DNA of 64,000 bases from Agriterribacter humi (GTDB taxonomy: Bacteria > Bacteroidota > Bacteroidia > Chitinophagales > Chitinophagaceae). Under the pieces are notes generated by a model. The model worked only from the letters and a program-made list of their open reading frames with translations. It made no database searches and was not told the DNA's origin. The translations under genes and the position numbers were made by a program. Below, in pieces: positions 51,923 to 60,480 of this stretch. The stretch is from assembly GCF_009192765.1 (NCBI RefSeq), contig NZ_VOHQ01000005.1:282547-346546 (forward strand). The letters are read 5' to 3'. The first letter of the stretch is position 1. Every line of letters starts with the position of its first letter.

Positions 51923-52750
51923 ATGGCAAGAATTATAGGTATAGCCAATCAGAAAGGCGGGGTAGGAAAGACCACTACGGCTATTAATTTGGCCGCGAGT
52001 TTGGCGGTACTGGAGAGAAAAACACTGCTGGTAGATGCTGACCCACAGGCAAACAGTACCACAGGAGTAGGTTTTGACCTGCACAATGTACAAAAAAGCC
52101 TGTACGATTGCATGGTAAATGAAACGCCGGCAAGAGAAACCGTATTAAAAACCGAGATCCCCAATTTAGATGTAATTCCTTCGCATATTGACCTGGTGGG
52201 CGCTGAAATTGAAATGATCAATTATCCCAACAGGGAAAATGTGCTAAAATATATCCTTGATCCTATCAGGGGTGATTATGAATTTATTGTGATAGACTGC
52301 TCTCCTTCTTTAGGATTAATTACCGTAAACGCTTTAACCGCCGCCGATAGCGTAGTAGTGCCGGTACAGGCAGAGTTTTTTGCATTGGAAGGATTAGGGA
52401 AATTGTTGAACACGATAAAAATTGTGCAGAGCCGGTTAAATCCGGAACTGGTGATTGAAGGTATTTTAATGACGATGTATGACGGTCGCCTGCGCCTTTG
52501 CAACCAGGTAGTAAACGAGGTAAGGCATCATTTTGAAGAAATGGTTTTTGATACTATTATCCACCGCAACACCCGTTTAAGTGAAGCGCCAAGCGTGGGC
52601 AAACCTGCTATCTTATATGATGCGGAAAGCAAGGGATCTATTAATTATCTCAACCTTGCCAAAGAAGTTTTGCAACGCAATAACATGACGAAAATATCAC
52701 AGGACGAAAGAATCTTAACTCTTGACAATGAGCAGCACTCCAAACAATAA
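51923..52750 (+). CDS. parA: Chromosome-partitioning ATPase ParA
   Basis: A 275-residue deviant Walker ATPase. [25 protein letters not shown] carries the KGGxGKT motif with the signature Lys. [14 protein letters not shown] is the A' motif, and [18 protein letters not shown] is Walker B. It works with ParB at parS sites to move chromosome origins. It is translationally linked to parB by a 23-nt overlap. The parA-parB-DUF5683-dapB order is conserved across Bacteroidota and argues for chromosomal, not plasmid, DNA. Confidence 0.95.
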   Translation: MARIIGIANQKGGVGKTTTAINLAASLAVLERKTLLVDADPQANSTTGVGFDLHNVQKSLYDCMVNETPARETVLKTEIPNLDVIPSHIDLVGAEIEMINYPNRENVLKYILDPIRGDYEFIVIDCSPSLGLITVNALTAADSVVVPVQAEFFALEGLGKLLNTIKIVQSRLNPELVIEGILMTMYDGRLRLCNQVVNEVRHHFEEMVFDTIIHRNTRLSEAPSVGKPAILYDAESKGSINYLNLAKEVLQRNNMTKISQDERILTLDNEQHSKQ

Positions 52751-53651
52751 AAATAAAAAAGAAGCTTTGGGCAAAGGAATACGCTCCCTGTTGCAAAGCA
52801 TTGATGCCGACTTAAAAACCACCAGTGGCGATCATTTGAAAGGAGGTGTGGTAGAAAAAGTTACCACTACCATACGTGTTCCTGTTGAGCAGATTGAGGT
52901 TAACCCCAAACAACCGCGTCACCATTTTGATGAGCAGGCTTTGAATGAACTGGCCAACTCGATTAAGCTGCACGATATTATTCAGCCCCTAACGGTTTCT
53001 AAAACAGGCGATAAATACCGCATCATTGCGGGTGAAAGAAGGTGGCGGGCAGCTAAAATTGCGGGATTAAAAGATGTACCGGTATATATCAGGCAGGCTA
53101 ATGATCAGCAATTGCTGGAACTGGCCTTATTGGAAAACCTGCAGCGTGAAAACCTTAACGCTATTGAAATAGGGATCAGCTATAAGCGTATGATGGAAGA
53201 ACTGGAATATACGCAGGAGCAGGTAGCCGAGCGTATGGGCAAAGAAAGAAGCACGGTAACCAACTATATCCGTTTACTAAAACTTCCACCGGATATACAA
53301 ATAGCTGTACGCAACAATACGATCAGCATGGGGCATGCCCGTGCCATTGTAAATGTTGATACCGTTGATCAGCAATTGTTTATTTTTAATGAAATTAAAA
53401 GCAAAGGTCTGTCTGTGCGGCAAACAGAGGACCTTGTAAGAAAATTATATAAAACCTCTGCTGTTAAAAAACCGGTAAAAGCAGTGCTTCCCGCTCCTTT
53501 CAGGAAAATTGAAGATAACTTAGCCTCTCACTATGGTACGCGTGTAAAAATGCAACACAATAAAAAAGGGCATGGCGCCATTACCATTGAATATTTTTCC
53601 ATACAGGAACTCAATACCATCCTGGAAAAAATGAATGTTCCGGCTGTTTAA
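52728..53651 (+). CDS. parB: Chromosome-partitioning protein ParB
   Basis: A 307-residue CTP-dependent DNA clamp. The N-terminal part has [16 protein letters not shown], then the nuclease-like CTP domain with [38 protein letters not shown] and [18 protein letters not shown] (GERRxRA motif). The helix-turn-helix follows ([26 protein letters not shown]). A C-terminal dimer domain ends it. ATG 52728 is chosen instead of a TTG two codons earlier. It loads at parS; no palindromic parS of the TGTTTCACGTGAAACA type was noticed in the window. Confidence 0.95.
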   Translation: MSSTPNNKNKKEALGKGIRSLLQSIDADLKTTSGDHLKGGVVEKVTTTIRVPVEQIEVNPKQPRHHFDEQALNELANSIKLHDIIQPLTVSKTGDKYRIIAGERRWRAAKIAGLKDVPVYIRQANDQQLLELALLENLQRENLNAIEIGISYKRMMEELEYTQEQVAERMGKERSTVTNYIRLLKLPPDIQIAVRNNTISMGHARAIVNVDTVDQQLFIFNEIKSKGLSVRQTEDLVRKLYKTSAVKKPVKAVLPAPFRKIEDNLASHYGTRVKMQHNKKGHGAITIEYFSIQELNTILEKMNVPAV

Positions 53652-53664
53652 TGCAATCACTACT

Positions 53665-54336
53665 ATGCGTCAGCAATACATGCTATTGATATTTTTTTTA
53701 GCATTTTGTGTACAATCTGCCTGTGCACAAAACGATACCGTTATCACAAAACAAATGGCTGACAGTAGTATAATAACGTCTGTACCCGTTATTAAGGATA
53801 CCGTACCGAAAATCGCACCTGCCGATACATCAAAAAAAAGAAGCCCTGCAGGTACGGCGGCGCTCCTTTCTGCCATATTCCCCGGTGCAGGACAGGTTTA
53901 CAATAAGAAATACTGGAAGCTACCTCTTGTTTATGGTGCCTTGGCCTTCCCCACTTATACATTTATTGACAACCTCAAATGGTTTCAGCGTACGCGGTAT
54001 GCCTATAATGTTTTAGCAAATAAAGACACTGGGAACTATAAAAATGTTTATGTTCAGTTGCAACCATTGGTGAACCGCGGGGATAAGTCAGGACTTCAGA
54101 ATTACCGCAATGAATTCAGAAGGAATGTAGATTACTCCGTATTAGCCTTCATTTTGATATGGGGGTTGAATGTAGTTGACGCTACCGTGGATGCCCATTT
54201 GAGAGATTTCAATATTACGGATGACCTCAGCCTGCAGATTAAACCCGGTTATATGCCTGTTGCCAACACTGCAGGAATAGGCATCGTACTTAATATTGGT
54301 AAAAACCATGTCAACCGGCTTTCCCCGGCCCGTTAA
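53665..54336 (+). CDS. DUF5683 domain protein, exported
   Basis: A 223-residue protein starting at ATG 53665 with a signal peptide (MLLIFFLAFCVQSACAQ). The remainder is a DUF5683 domain: KKRSPAGTAALLSAIFPGAGQVYNKKYWKLPLVYGALAFPTYTF, then YSVLAFILIWGLNVVDATVDAHLRDFNI with a membrane-inserted helix. It lies 13 nt after parB and 39 nt before dapB, a conserved arrangement. The function is unknown; its place in the par operon may only reflect co-expression. Confidence 0.9.
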   Translation: MRQQYMLLIFFLAFCVQSACAQNDTVITKQMADSSIITSVPVIKDTVPKIAPADTSKKRSPAGTAALLSAIFPGAGQVYNKKYWKLPLVYGALAFPTYTFIDNLKWFQRTRYAYNVLANKDTGNYKNVYVQLQPLVNRGDKSGLQNYRNEFRRNVDYSVLAFILIWGLNVVDATVDAHLRDFNITDDLSLQIKPGYMPVANTAGIGIVLNIGKNHVNRLSPAR

Positions 54337-54343
54337 ATCTGTT

Positions 54344-54351
54344 TATCTTTG
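54344..54351 (+). promoter_or_regulatory. Possible internal promoter ahead of dapB
   Basis: TATCTTTG matches the -7 element and lies 24 nt before the dapB start. The -33 position carries only a weak TTTC about 20 nt upstream. dapB could thus be partly independent of the par genes. Confidence 0.35.
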
Positions 54352-54375
54352 CCGCCTGAATAAATAAAATACAAG

Positions 54376-55092
54376 ATGAAAATAGCATTGATAGGTTATG
54401 GTAAAATGGGCCACGCCATTGAAGAGATCGCCATTCAGCGCAAGCACAGCATCGAATTAAAAATTTCAATTGACAATACGGAAGATAATACAGTTGACAA
54501 TATCAGTAACGCCGATGTGGCTATTGAATTTACAGGCCCCGACAGCGCTTTTGACAATATCAACAAATGTTTTGAAGCGGGAGTGCCGGTAGTATCGGGT
54601 TCCACCGGTTGGTTAAACCGCTATGAAGAAGCAGTATGGAATTGTAAAGCGCAAAATGGCGCATTGTTGTATGCCAGTAATTTTAGCATAGGCGTAAACA
54701 TTTTCTTTGAGGTCAATAAAAAACTGGCGCAATTAATGGCTTCCCAGAGAGAATACAATGTTACCATAGAAGAAACCCATCACACCCAAAAAAAAGATGC
54801 ACCCAGTGGCACTGCCATTACGCTGACTGAACAGATACTGGCGGTTAGTCCTTTTAAAAAGCAATGGGTTAATAAAGAAACGAATAAAGCATCAGATCTC
54901 CAGATCATCAGTAAAAGAATTGATCCGGCGGCAGGAACCCATCGTATCCGGTATCATTCGCCAACAGATGATATTGAGATCATTCATACGGCACATAACC
55001 GTTCGGGTTTTGCTTTGGGCGCTGTGCTCGCCGCTGAATTCATATACGGGCAACGGGGTGTATTTACAATGAGCGATGTGCTTGGACTGTAA
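54376..55092 (+). CDS. dapB: 4-hydroxy-tetrahydrodipicolinate reductase
   Basis: It catalyses a reduction step in lysine and diaminopimelate synthesis. At 238 residues it has the N-terminal NAD(P) loop IALIGYGKMGHAIEEIA. SGSTGWLNRYEEA and LLYASNFSIGVNIFFEVNKKLAQLM follow. The catalytic His-His pair is in IEETHHTQKKDAPSGTAITL with its Lys. It ends with FTMSDVLGL, a normal terminus. It is the last gene of the par-containing operon. Confidence 0.95.
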   Translation: MKIALIGYGKMGHAIEEIAIQRKHSIELKISIDNTEDNTVDNISNADVAIEFTGPDSAFDNINKCFEAGVPVVSGSTGWLNRYEEAVWNCKAQNGALLYASNFSIGVNIFFEVNKKLAQLMASQREYNVTIEETHHTQKKDAPSGTAITLTEQILAVSPFKKQWVNKETNKASDLQIISKRIDPAAGTHRIRYHSPTDDIEIIHTAHNRSGFALGAVLAAEFIYGQRGVFTMSDVLGL

Positions 55093-55160
55093 ATGAACGA
55101 GTTTAACAGAAATCCAGATTTTAAAATTATATTGCTGTTTGTTTAAAACCCGTTAGGATT

Positions 55161-55565
55161 ATGCTTTCTAAAAAAACCCAGTATGCTTTTAAAGCACTCA
55201 TGTATATGGCCCAGGTTGAAAAAGACGGGCCCATCCTTATCGCAGAAATTGCGAGGAAGAAAAAAATACCACTCAAGTTTCTTGAAAATATACTCCTGGA
55301 ACTAAAAAAGGGTGAGGTGTTAGACAGTAAGAAAGGCAAGGGCGGGGGCTATTTTTTCAAGGAAGCACCGTCAAAAATCCACCTGGCAAAAGTAATGCGT
55401 TTGCTGGATGGTCCTATTGCCCTGCTTCCCTGTGTAAGTCTGAACTTTTATGAGCGATGTAAAAACTGCGATGAAAAAAACTGTGGACTGCGCGATACGT
55501 TAATCATGGCAAGAGACGCTACATTAAGAATTTTAGAGAAAAAAACAGTTGCAGACCTTGTATAA
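55161..55565 (+). CDS. Rrf2-family transcriptional regulator
   Basis: A 134-residue winged-helix regulator. LSKKTQYAFKALMYMAQVEKDGPILIAEIARKKKIPLKFLENILLELKKGEVLDSKKGKGGGYFF is the Rrf2 DNA-binding wing and recognition helix. Three cysteines in the second half (ERCKNCDEKNCGLRD), plus one nearby in LLPCVSL, could hold a [2Fe-2S] cluster as in IscR/NsrR relatives. No iron-sulfur or cysteine genes are adjacent, so the target regulon is unknown. It follows dapB by 68 nt. Confidence 0.9.
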   Translation: MLSKKTQYAFKALMYMAQVEKDGPILIAEIARKKKIPLKFLENILLELKKGEVLDSKKGKGGGYFFKEAPSKIHLAKVMRLLDGPIALLPCVSLNFYERCKNCDEKNCGLRDTLIMARDATLRILEKKTVADLV

Positions 55566-55635
55566 ATGATAGTAATATGCTGTACATGCACAGAAAGGTG
55601 TGTGCGTACTAAATTGCAATTAACCTGCCGCAATG

Positions 55636-56835
55636 CTATGCACCATCAAACTTCAGTTCACCTTCCCTGGTTTGTATAATCAATTCCTGCTGTTTTGATG
55701 CTTCCACCCTGCCAATTACCCGGGCATCAATACCAAATTGGACCGCTGCTTTAACGATAGCCTCCGCATCTTTTTCAGATGTATATACTTCTAACCGGCA
55801 GCCCATGTTAAATACCTGGTACATTTCGCGGGCAGGAGTATTGCCTGCTTTTTGAATAAGATCAAAAATAACGGGAGGTAAGAAAAGGTTGTCTTTTATG
55901 ATCCTTACGTTTTCCGGTACATATTTCAGGCACTTGGTTTGTCCTCCGCCGCTGCAATGAATTAAACCATGAATCGCATCGAAATGTTCTTCCAGCAAAA
56001 CTTTCAATACCGGGGCATAGGTGCGGGTAGGCGACAAGAGCAATTTTCCGATGGTAATTTCTTTTCCATCCACATTACGTTTATCTGTCATTTTGTGCTC
56101 ACCAATATATATTACATCTTTATTCAGAGCCGGTTCAAACGTTTCGGGGTATTTTTCCGCATAATATTTACTCAATACATCATGGCGTGCACTGGTTAAT
56201 CCATTGCTGCCCAACCCGCTGTTGTATTCCGTTTCATAGGCGCATTGTCCGTAGCTGGCGAACCCTACAATTACATCACCCGCCTGTATCCCCTGCCTGC
56301 CGGCAGGCAGGTTTTCATTGGTGATGAGCTTTTTCTTTGGCCAGCGGGAAGTCATTGTGCCATTTACGGCAATCGTTCTCACCACATCACCCACATCCGC
56401 CGTTTCTCCGCCTAAGTAGTGAATATGTATACCATATTGTTTCAGGTTGTCGAACAATTCCTGTGATCCGTTAATGATCTGTTCCAGCACTTCGCCGGGA
56501 ATACGTTTTTTATTGCGGTCAATGGTTGAATTGAACACGATATTATTGTATACACCAACACACAACAAATCATCGAGATTCATAACAATCGCATCCTGTG
56601 CAATGCCCTTCCACACCGAAATATCGCCTGTTTCTTTCCAGTATAAATACGCCAGTATACTTTTGGTACCAGCACCATCGGCATGCATGATATTTACATA
56701 ATCCTCATCCCCACCCAAAAAATCGGGATACATTTTACAAAATGCTTTTGGGTACAAACCCATATCCAGGTTTTTAATGGCCGCATGTACTTCTTCTTTC
56801 TGTGCAGATACCCCTCTTTCATTATATAAGCTCAT
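55636..56835 (-). CDS. purM: Phosphoribosylformylglycinamidine cyclo-ligase (AIR synthase), Bacteroidota type, with LPAGRQG insertion
   Basis: A 399-residue PurM-fold enzyme of purine synthesis in the form typical of Bacteroidota (MSLYNERGVSAQKEEVHAAIKNLDMGLYPKAFC). VNIMHADGAGTKSILAYLYW, VWKGIAQDAIVMNLDDLLCVG and HYLGGETADVGDVVRT are the nucleotide and substrate blocks. LSPTRTYAP and HGLIHCSGGGQTKCL follow. Between NEN and IQAGDVIVGFASYG sits LPAGRQG, encoded by a 20-bp perfect palindrome (56292-56311) that relatives lack. The remaining sequence is intact, so it is probably still active. Confidence 0.9.
   Translation of the reverse strand: MSLYNERGVSAQKEEVHAAIKNLDMGLYPKAFCKMYPDFLGGDEDYVNIMHADGAGTKSILAYLYWKETGDISVWKGIAQDAIVMNLDDLLCVGVYNNIVFNSTIDRNKKRIPGEVLEQIINGSQELFDNLKQYGIHIHYLGGETADVGDVVRTIAVNGTMTSRWPKKKLITNENLPAGRQGIQAGDVIVGFASYGQCAYETEYNSGLGSNGLTSARHDVLSKYYAEKYPETFEPALNKDVIYIGEHKMTDKRNVDGKEITIGKLLLSPTRTYAPVLKVLLEEHFDAIHGLIHCSGGGQTKCLKYVPENVRIIKDNLFLPPVIFDLIQKAGNTPAREMYQVFNMGCRLEVYTSEKDAEAIVKAAVQFGIDARVIGRVEASKQQELIIQTREGELKFDGA
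56292..56311. repeat. In-frame palindromic element coding for LPAGRQG within purM
   Basis: A perfect 20-bp palindrome, arms CCTGCCTGCC and GGCAGGCAGG, placed in the reading frame of purM and read as PAGRQ-type peptide. It is much more GC-rich than the gene around it. Similar palindromes read as LPAGRQ(G) occur in proteins of many Bacteroidota and candidate phyla and look like inserted elements. Confidence 0.75.
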
Positions 56836-56855
56836 GATATTTTTTTAAACCGCTG

Positions 56856-56886
56856 CAAAAGTAAATATTCGCCGTGCAATTATCAA
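56856..56886 (-). promoter_or_regulatory. Promoter of purM
   Basis: On the minus strand TTG (56886-56884) and TACTTTTG (56863-56856) are 20 nt apart, a full consensus match. The predicted start near 56849 gives a leader of about 14 nt. A plus-strand TAGTTTTG at 56895-56902 nearby could serve ribF. Confidence 0.7.
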
Positions 56887-56939
56887 TTATCTGTTAGTTT
56901 TGCAGCCCGGCGGGCACAACGGGCTCAGCGATCAATTGT

Positions 56940-57929
56940 TTGAGTTTCGTACCTGCATTCCATAATAATGTCAACAGGCTTGAATTAAAAGAGGAATTTA
57001 CCCTGCAAATACATCACAACATATCGAAACTTCCCGCTTTTAACAATGCTGTAGTAACCATAGGTACTTTTGACGGGGTGCACACAGGGCATAAACATAT
57101 TCTTAACCAGTTAAAGACCGAAGCCTCACCCATATCCGGTGAAACCGTTATCATTACTTTTCACCCGCATCCCAGGAAAATTGTTTCACACACCCACGAA
57201 GTGCGGCTTTTAAGCACCTTAGAAGAGAAAATTGAAATATTGTCGAAGGAAAGCATTGATCATCTTGTGATCGTTCCCTTTACAGAAGCATTTGCCGAGC
57301 AAACTGCTGAATCGTATATAAAAAATTTTTTAGTTAAGAATATCAATCCGCATACCATCATTATTGGTTACGACCACCGCTTTGGCAAAGACCGCGCCGG
57401 AGACTACCTGATGCTGGAAAAATATGCCGAGGAACTGGGATTCAGTGTAAAAGAAATTCCCGAAAAAGTGCTCAATGAAATAGCTGTTAGTTCTACCCGC
57501 ATCCGCAAAGCAATAAGGGAGGGTGATATCGAATCTGCCAATGCCCTGCTGGGATATGATTATTTTTTTGAGGCAAAAGTGGTGGAAGGTAACCAATTGG
57601 GCCGCACCATTGGCTATCCCACAGCCAATTTGCATGTCGAAAATCCCGAAAAGTTAATACCGGGCAATGGCGTGTATGCAGCAGAAATAAAAATTGAAGA
57701 ACAGCTCTTTAAAGGGATGATGAATATCGGTTTTCGACCAACGGTTGATGGCAGCAAAATGGTGATTGAAGTGAACATTTTTGATTTTAACCGCGATATT
57801 TATCATACAGGAGTAAAAGTATATGTAAAATACTTTTTGAGGCCCGAACAAAAATTTAACGGGCTGGATGCATTGAAAGCCCAACTGGAGCGGGACAAAG
57901 AAGTGGCAATTCAAAAGTTAGTCCAATGA
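56940..57929 (+). CDS. ribF: Bifunctional riboflavin kinase / FAD synthetase
   Basis: It converts riboflavin to FMN and FAD. The N-terminal adenylyltransferase domain has NAVVTIGTFDGVHTGHKHILNQLK, IITFHPHPRKIV, and later VSSTRIRKAIREGDIESANALLGYDYFF. The C-terminal flavokinase domain has GNQLGRTIGYPTANLHVENPEKLIPGNGVYAAEI with the GxPTAN motif and IEVNIFDFNRDIYHTGVKVYVKYFLRPEQKF. The frame opens at TTG 56940, with no ATG between it and the conserved IHHNISKLPAFNNAVV. The true start may be here or at CTG 57006; homologues start near the latter. Confidence 0.93.
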   Translation: MSFVPAFHNNVNRLELKEEFTLQIHHNISKLPAFNNAVVTIGTFDGVHTGHKHILNQLKTEASPISGETVIITFHPHPRKIVSHTHEVRLLSTLEEKIEILSKESIDHLVIVPFTEAFAEQTAESYIKNFLVKNINPHTIIIGYDHRFGKDRAGDYLMLEKYAEELGFSVKEIPEKVLNEIAVSSTRIRKAIREGDIESANALLGYDYFFEAKVVEGNQLGRTIGYPTANLHVENPEKLIPGNGVYAAEIKIEEQLFKGMMNIGFRPTVDGSKMVIEVNIFDFNRDIYHTGVKVYVKYFLRPEQKFNGLDALKAQLERDKEVAIQKLVQ

Positions 57930-58049
57930 ACAGCGGTTGCTAAAAACCGTGCCGATATCGCCATCTCATCCAAGCACGGTTATTAAAGCCGGATTTGCCA
58001 TAAAAATCCTTACAAAGAAGAACGTTGTGGCTTCGTGGCGTTACTTCAA

Positions 58050-58769
58050 CTACGCTGCATTCCCCGTAATGTATTTCACCAGCGTTCTTTTGGCAACCGG
58101 TAATAAGGTTTCTTCCAAAGGAAAGCTCAAATCGGTTTCAATACTATATACCGCAGGGTTGGGCAAATCTGTTTTACTCCTGATCAGTTCCGTTTTTATG
58201 TGCTCATAAGTATTTACGATTGTTCTTTTCCATTGAGCAATGAAGGATGTTTTAATGCTGCGGTATTTCTCGTCGTGCTTTTCAAAAATACTCAACCGGT
58301 ACTGGTATACATTGGTTTGATGATATGATCCGTTGCAAAGAAAGAAGTATCCTTCATTGTTTTCCAGCGGAATAATACCTACCGGAAGGATATTCAGCTT
58401 TTCTTCTACAAATTCGTATATCCCAGCCCCGTCTTTAATGGTAGCGCTCATGCGGTTAACCGCATATTGGATAATATCTTCCAGCTCTTTCATCATTTCA
58501 TCATCTTCAACAATTTTTTCATACAGCAGTTGCAGCTTATCCATATTTACATGCGTAAATTTTTTAGGAAACTGATCCTGTAGCATTTCCTTGTTGTGCT
58601 TAAAATGCAGGATATTGTTGTGATGAAAAATAATGTCGGATAACTGCGGGTACAATTTATTTTGTGTAAACTCCTTGTGTATTTCCTGGAGATAAGCCAG
58701 CAGGGTATATTTTTTCAGCTCAAAATCAATATATCCTTCTGCAAACCAGGTATGAGATAAAGTCTTCAT
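58050..58769 (-). CDS. Conserved hypothetical protein of Bacteroidota
   Basis: A 239-residue soluble protein starting MKTLSHTWFAEGYIDFELKKYTLLAYLQEIHKEF at 58769. An earlier in-frame start at 58820 adds 17 residues without support. It is mixed alpha/beta with long charged helices (LLYEKIVEDDEMMKELEDIIQYAVNRM) and two blocks, VGIIPLENNEGYFFLCNGS and VYSIETDLSFPLEETLLPVAKRTLVKYI. I do not recognise a domain. It has no signal peptide or TM segment. It is isolated between ribF (other strand) and the E2 gene. Confidence 0.75.
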   Translation of the reverse strand: MKTLSHTWFAEGYIDFELKKYTLLAYLQEIHKEFTQNKLYPQLSDIIFHHNNILHFKHNKEMLQDQFPKKFTHVNMDKLQLLYEKIVEDDEMMKELEDIIQYAVNRMSATIKDGAGIYEFVEEKLNILPVGIIPLENNEGYFFLCNGSYHQTNVYQYRLSIFEKHDEKYRSIKTSFIAQWKRTIVNTYEHIKTELIRSKTDLPNPAVYSIETDLSFPLEETLLPVAKRTLVKYITGNAA

Positions 58770-58990
58770 AATTGTATGGGTTAGTTTACCGAATTTAAGA
58801 AAAATACAAAAAACTTCCAACCAACTATAAGTAAAAGATCATCGTAAAAAGCAGCATTCCCTTTTTTAACATGCTGCTTCATATCCGCATAATAATTCAG
58901 CTGCCGTTGCCAAATGGTAACGGTTATATTGCCGCGCTTATTTTAAAAGAGGAGTAAAATTTAAACAAACCCGAATAGCGTTGCCAGAAG

Positions 58991-59032
58991 TCTGCACCTT
59001 GTGCCTGTAACATGAAACCTGTAACCCGCAAC
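58991..59032 (-). repeat. Heptamer array abutting E2 stop codon
   Basis: On the coding (minus) strand, directly after the stop of the E2 gene, the sequence runs in 7-nt steps: AGTTGCG, GGTTACA, GGTTTCA, TGTTACA, GGCACAA, GGTGCAG. The units are related to CAGGTTW elsewhere in the window. The rest of the gap back to 58770 holds no gene. Confidence 0.7.
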
Positions 59033-60358
59033 TCAAAAGCTTCTGTTCACATCAAAGTTTTCCATTTCGTTCGCTACTGCAGTAAGAAATGTAGCGCCCA
59101 ATGATCCGTCAACTATGCGATGATCGTAGGAAAGAGAGAGATACATCATATGACGTATGGCTATACTGTCGCCCTGTTGGGTTTCTACTACAACCGGGCG
59201 CTTTTTTATAGCGCCTATTGCCAGTATGGCTACCTGGGGCTGATTGATAATGGGCGTGCCCATTAAACTACCAAAAGTTCCTACATTGGTTACGGTAAAC
59301 GTTCCGTTTTGGGTATCATCGGGCCGAAGGCGGTTATTGCGGGCAGCGTTGGCCAAACGGTTTACTTTTTTAGCGAGTCCTGTAAGGTTCAGCATATCTG
59401 CTTCCTGTATAACCGGTGCTATTAGATTACCGTTAGGCAAAGCGGTAGCCATACTTATATTGATATCCTTACGCACGATAATTTTATCACCATCAACACT
59501 GGCATTGAGCCAGGGATATTTTTTAATGCATTTAATGATGGCTTCAATAAACAAAGGTGTAAAAGTTAACTTCTCCCCTTCCTGCTTTTCAAAATTCACT
59601 TTCACTTTTTCTCTCCACAATACCATATTGGTTACATCGCATTCAGTAAAACTGGTTACATGTGCACTGGTATGTTTGCTGTCTACCATATGCTTTGCAA
59701 TAAGCTTACGCATACGGTCCATTTCAATAACTTCTACATTCCCACCATAAACCGGTTCCGTAACTTCTGCGGCTTCTTCAGGCTGAATGGCAGTAGTAGC
59801 TTGCTGAACAGCGGAAACCGCTTGTGGCTGCTCAATGGCTTCCGGAGCCGTGCCTTCTTTTTTGGCAGCAATCCATTGAAGGATATCTTTTTTGGTAACC
59901 CGCCCATCATTTCCGGTGCCGGGTATTTTTTCCAGGTCCGATAAATTTACGCCTTCATTGGCGGCAATATTTAAAACAAGCGGAGAATAGAACCGGGCGC
60001 TGCCCGTTTTAGGTGCAGTGGTATGCGATGGCTGATAAGGCACTTCTTTTATTCCTGTTTCATCCCTTATTTCAGGAGTGGCAACCGCAGTGGCAGGAAC
60101 TTGTTCCTCAACGCCATTCTCCGACCTGATCTTTGCGATAACGGTACCAATGGGCACTACATCATTTTCATTATAGAGCAGTTCTTCAATTACACCTTCT
60201 GCTGTAGATGGCACTTCACTGTCTACTTTATCCGTAGCGATCTCCAACACGGTTTCATCCATTTTTACATGATCGCCCGGTTTTTTACTCCAGTGTAAAA
60301 TGGTAGCTTCCATGATACTTTCGCCCAACTTAGGCATTACCAGGTCAACTATCGCCAT
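59033..60358 (-). CDS. 2-oxo acid dehydrogenase E2 (dihydrolipoamide acyltransferase)
   Basis: A 441-residue E2 component. The single lipoyl domain (VMPKLGESIMEATILHWSKKPGDHVKMDETVLEIATDKVDSEVPS) carries the lipoylated Lys in ATDKVDSE (about 43). After an Ala/Pro-rich linker comes the E3-binding domain (ARFYSPLVLNIAANEGVNLSDLEKIPGTGNDGRVTKKDILQWI, about 123-165). The catalytic domain has the active-site His in YDHRIVDGSLGATFL. The substrate could be pyruvate, 2-oxoglutarate or branched-chain 2-oxo acids; no E1 gene is adjacent to decide. A -7 element TACCTTTG lies at 60393-60386. Confidence 0.92.
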   Translation of the reverse strand: MAIVDLVMPKLGESIMEATILHWSKKPGDHVKMDETVLEIATDKVDSEVPSTAEGVIEELLYNENDVVPIGTVIAKIRSENGVEEQVPATAVATPEIRDETGIKEVPYQPSHTTAPKTGSARFYSPLVLNIAANEGVNLSDLEKIPGTGNDGRVTKKDILQWIAAKKEGTAPEAIEQPQAVSAVQQATTAIQPEEAAEVTEPVYGGNVEVIEMDRMRKLIAKHMVDSKHTSAHVTSFTECDVTNMVLWREKVKVNFEKQEGEKLTFTPLFIEAIIKCIKKYPWLNASVDGDKIIVRKDINISMATALPNGNLIAPVIQEADMLNLTGLAKKVNRLANAARNNRLRPDDTQNGTFTVTNVGTFGSLMGTPIINQPQVAILAIGAIKKRPVVVETQQGDSIAIRHMMYLSLSYDHRIVDGSLGATFLTAVANEMENFDVNRSF

Positions 60359-60385
60359 ATCAGAATTTTAATGATCGTTAAGGTT

Positions 60386-60393
60386 CAAAGGTA
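60386..60393 (-). promoter_or_regulatory. Promoter -7 element for E2 gene
   Basis: TACCTTTG on the minus strand lies 27 nt before the E2 start. It matches TAnnTTTG; a -33 TTG at standard spacing is not evident. Confidence 0.4.
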
Positions 60394-60480
60394 AGTATTG
60401 CTGTTCAAATAGAAACCCATAGAAACATATGTGAATATTTTTCTAATAACTCTTTCCGGCATATCATTATTGCCCATGCA

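Noticed and set aside
52722..52727. TTG start for parB two codons before the ATG
   Set aside because: An ATG at 52728 follows at once and gives the normal N-terminus, so there is no reason to use TTG.
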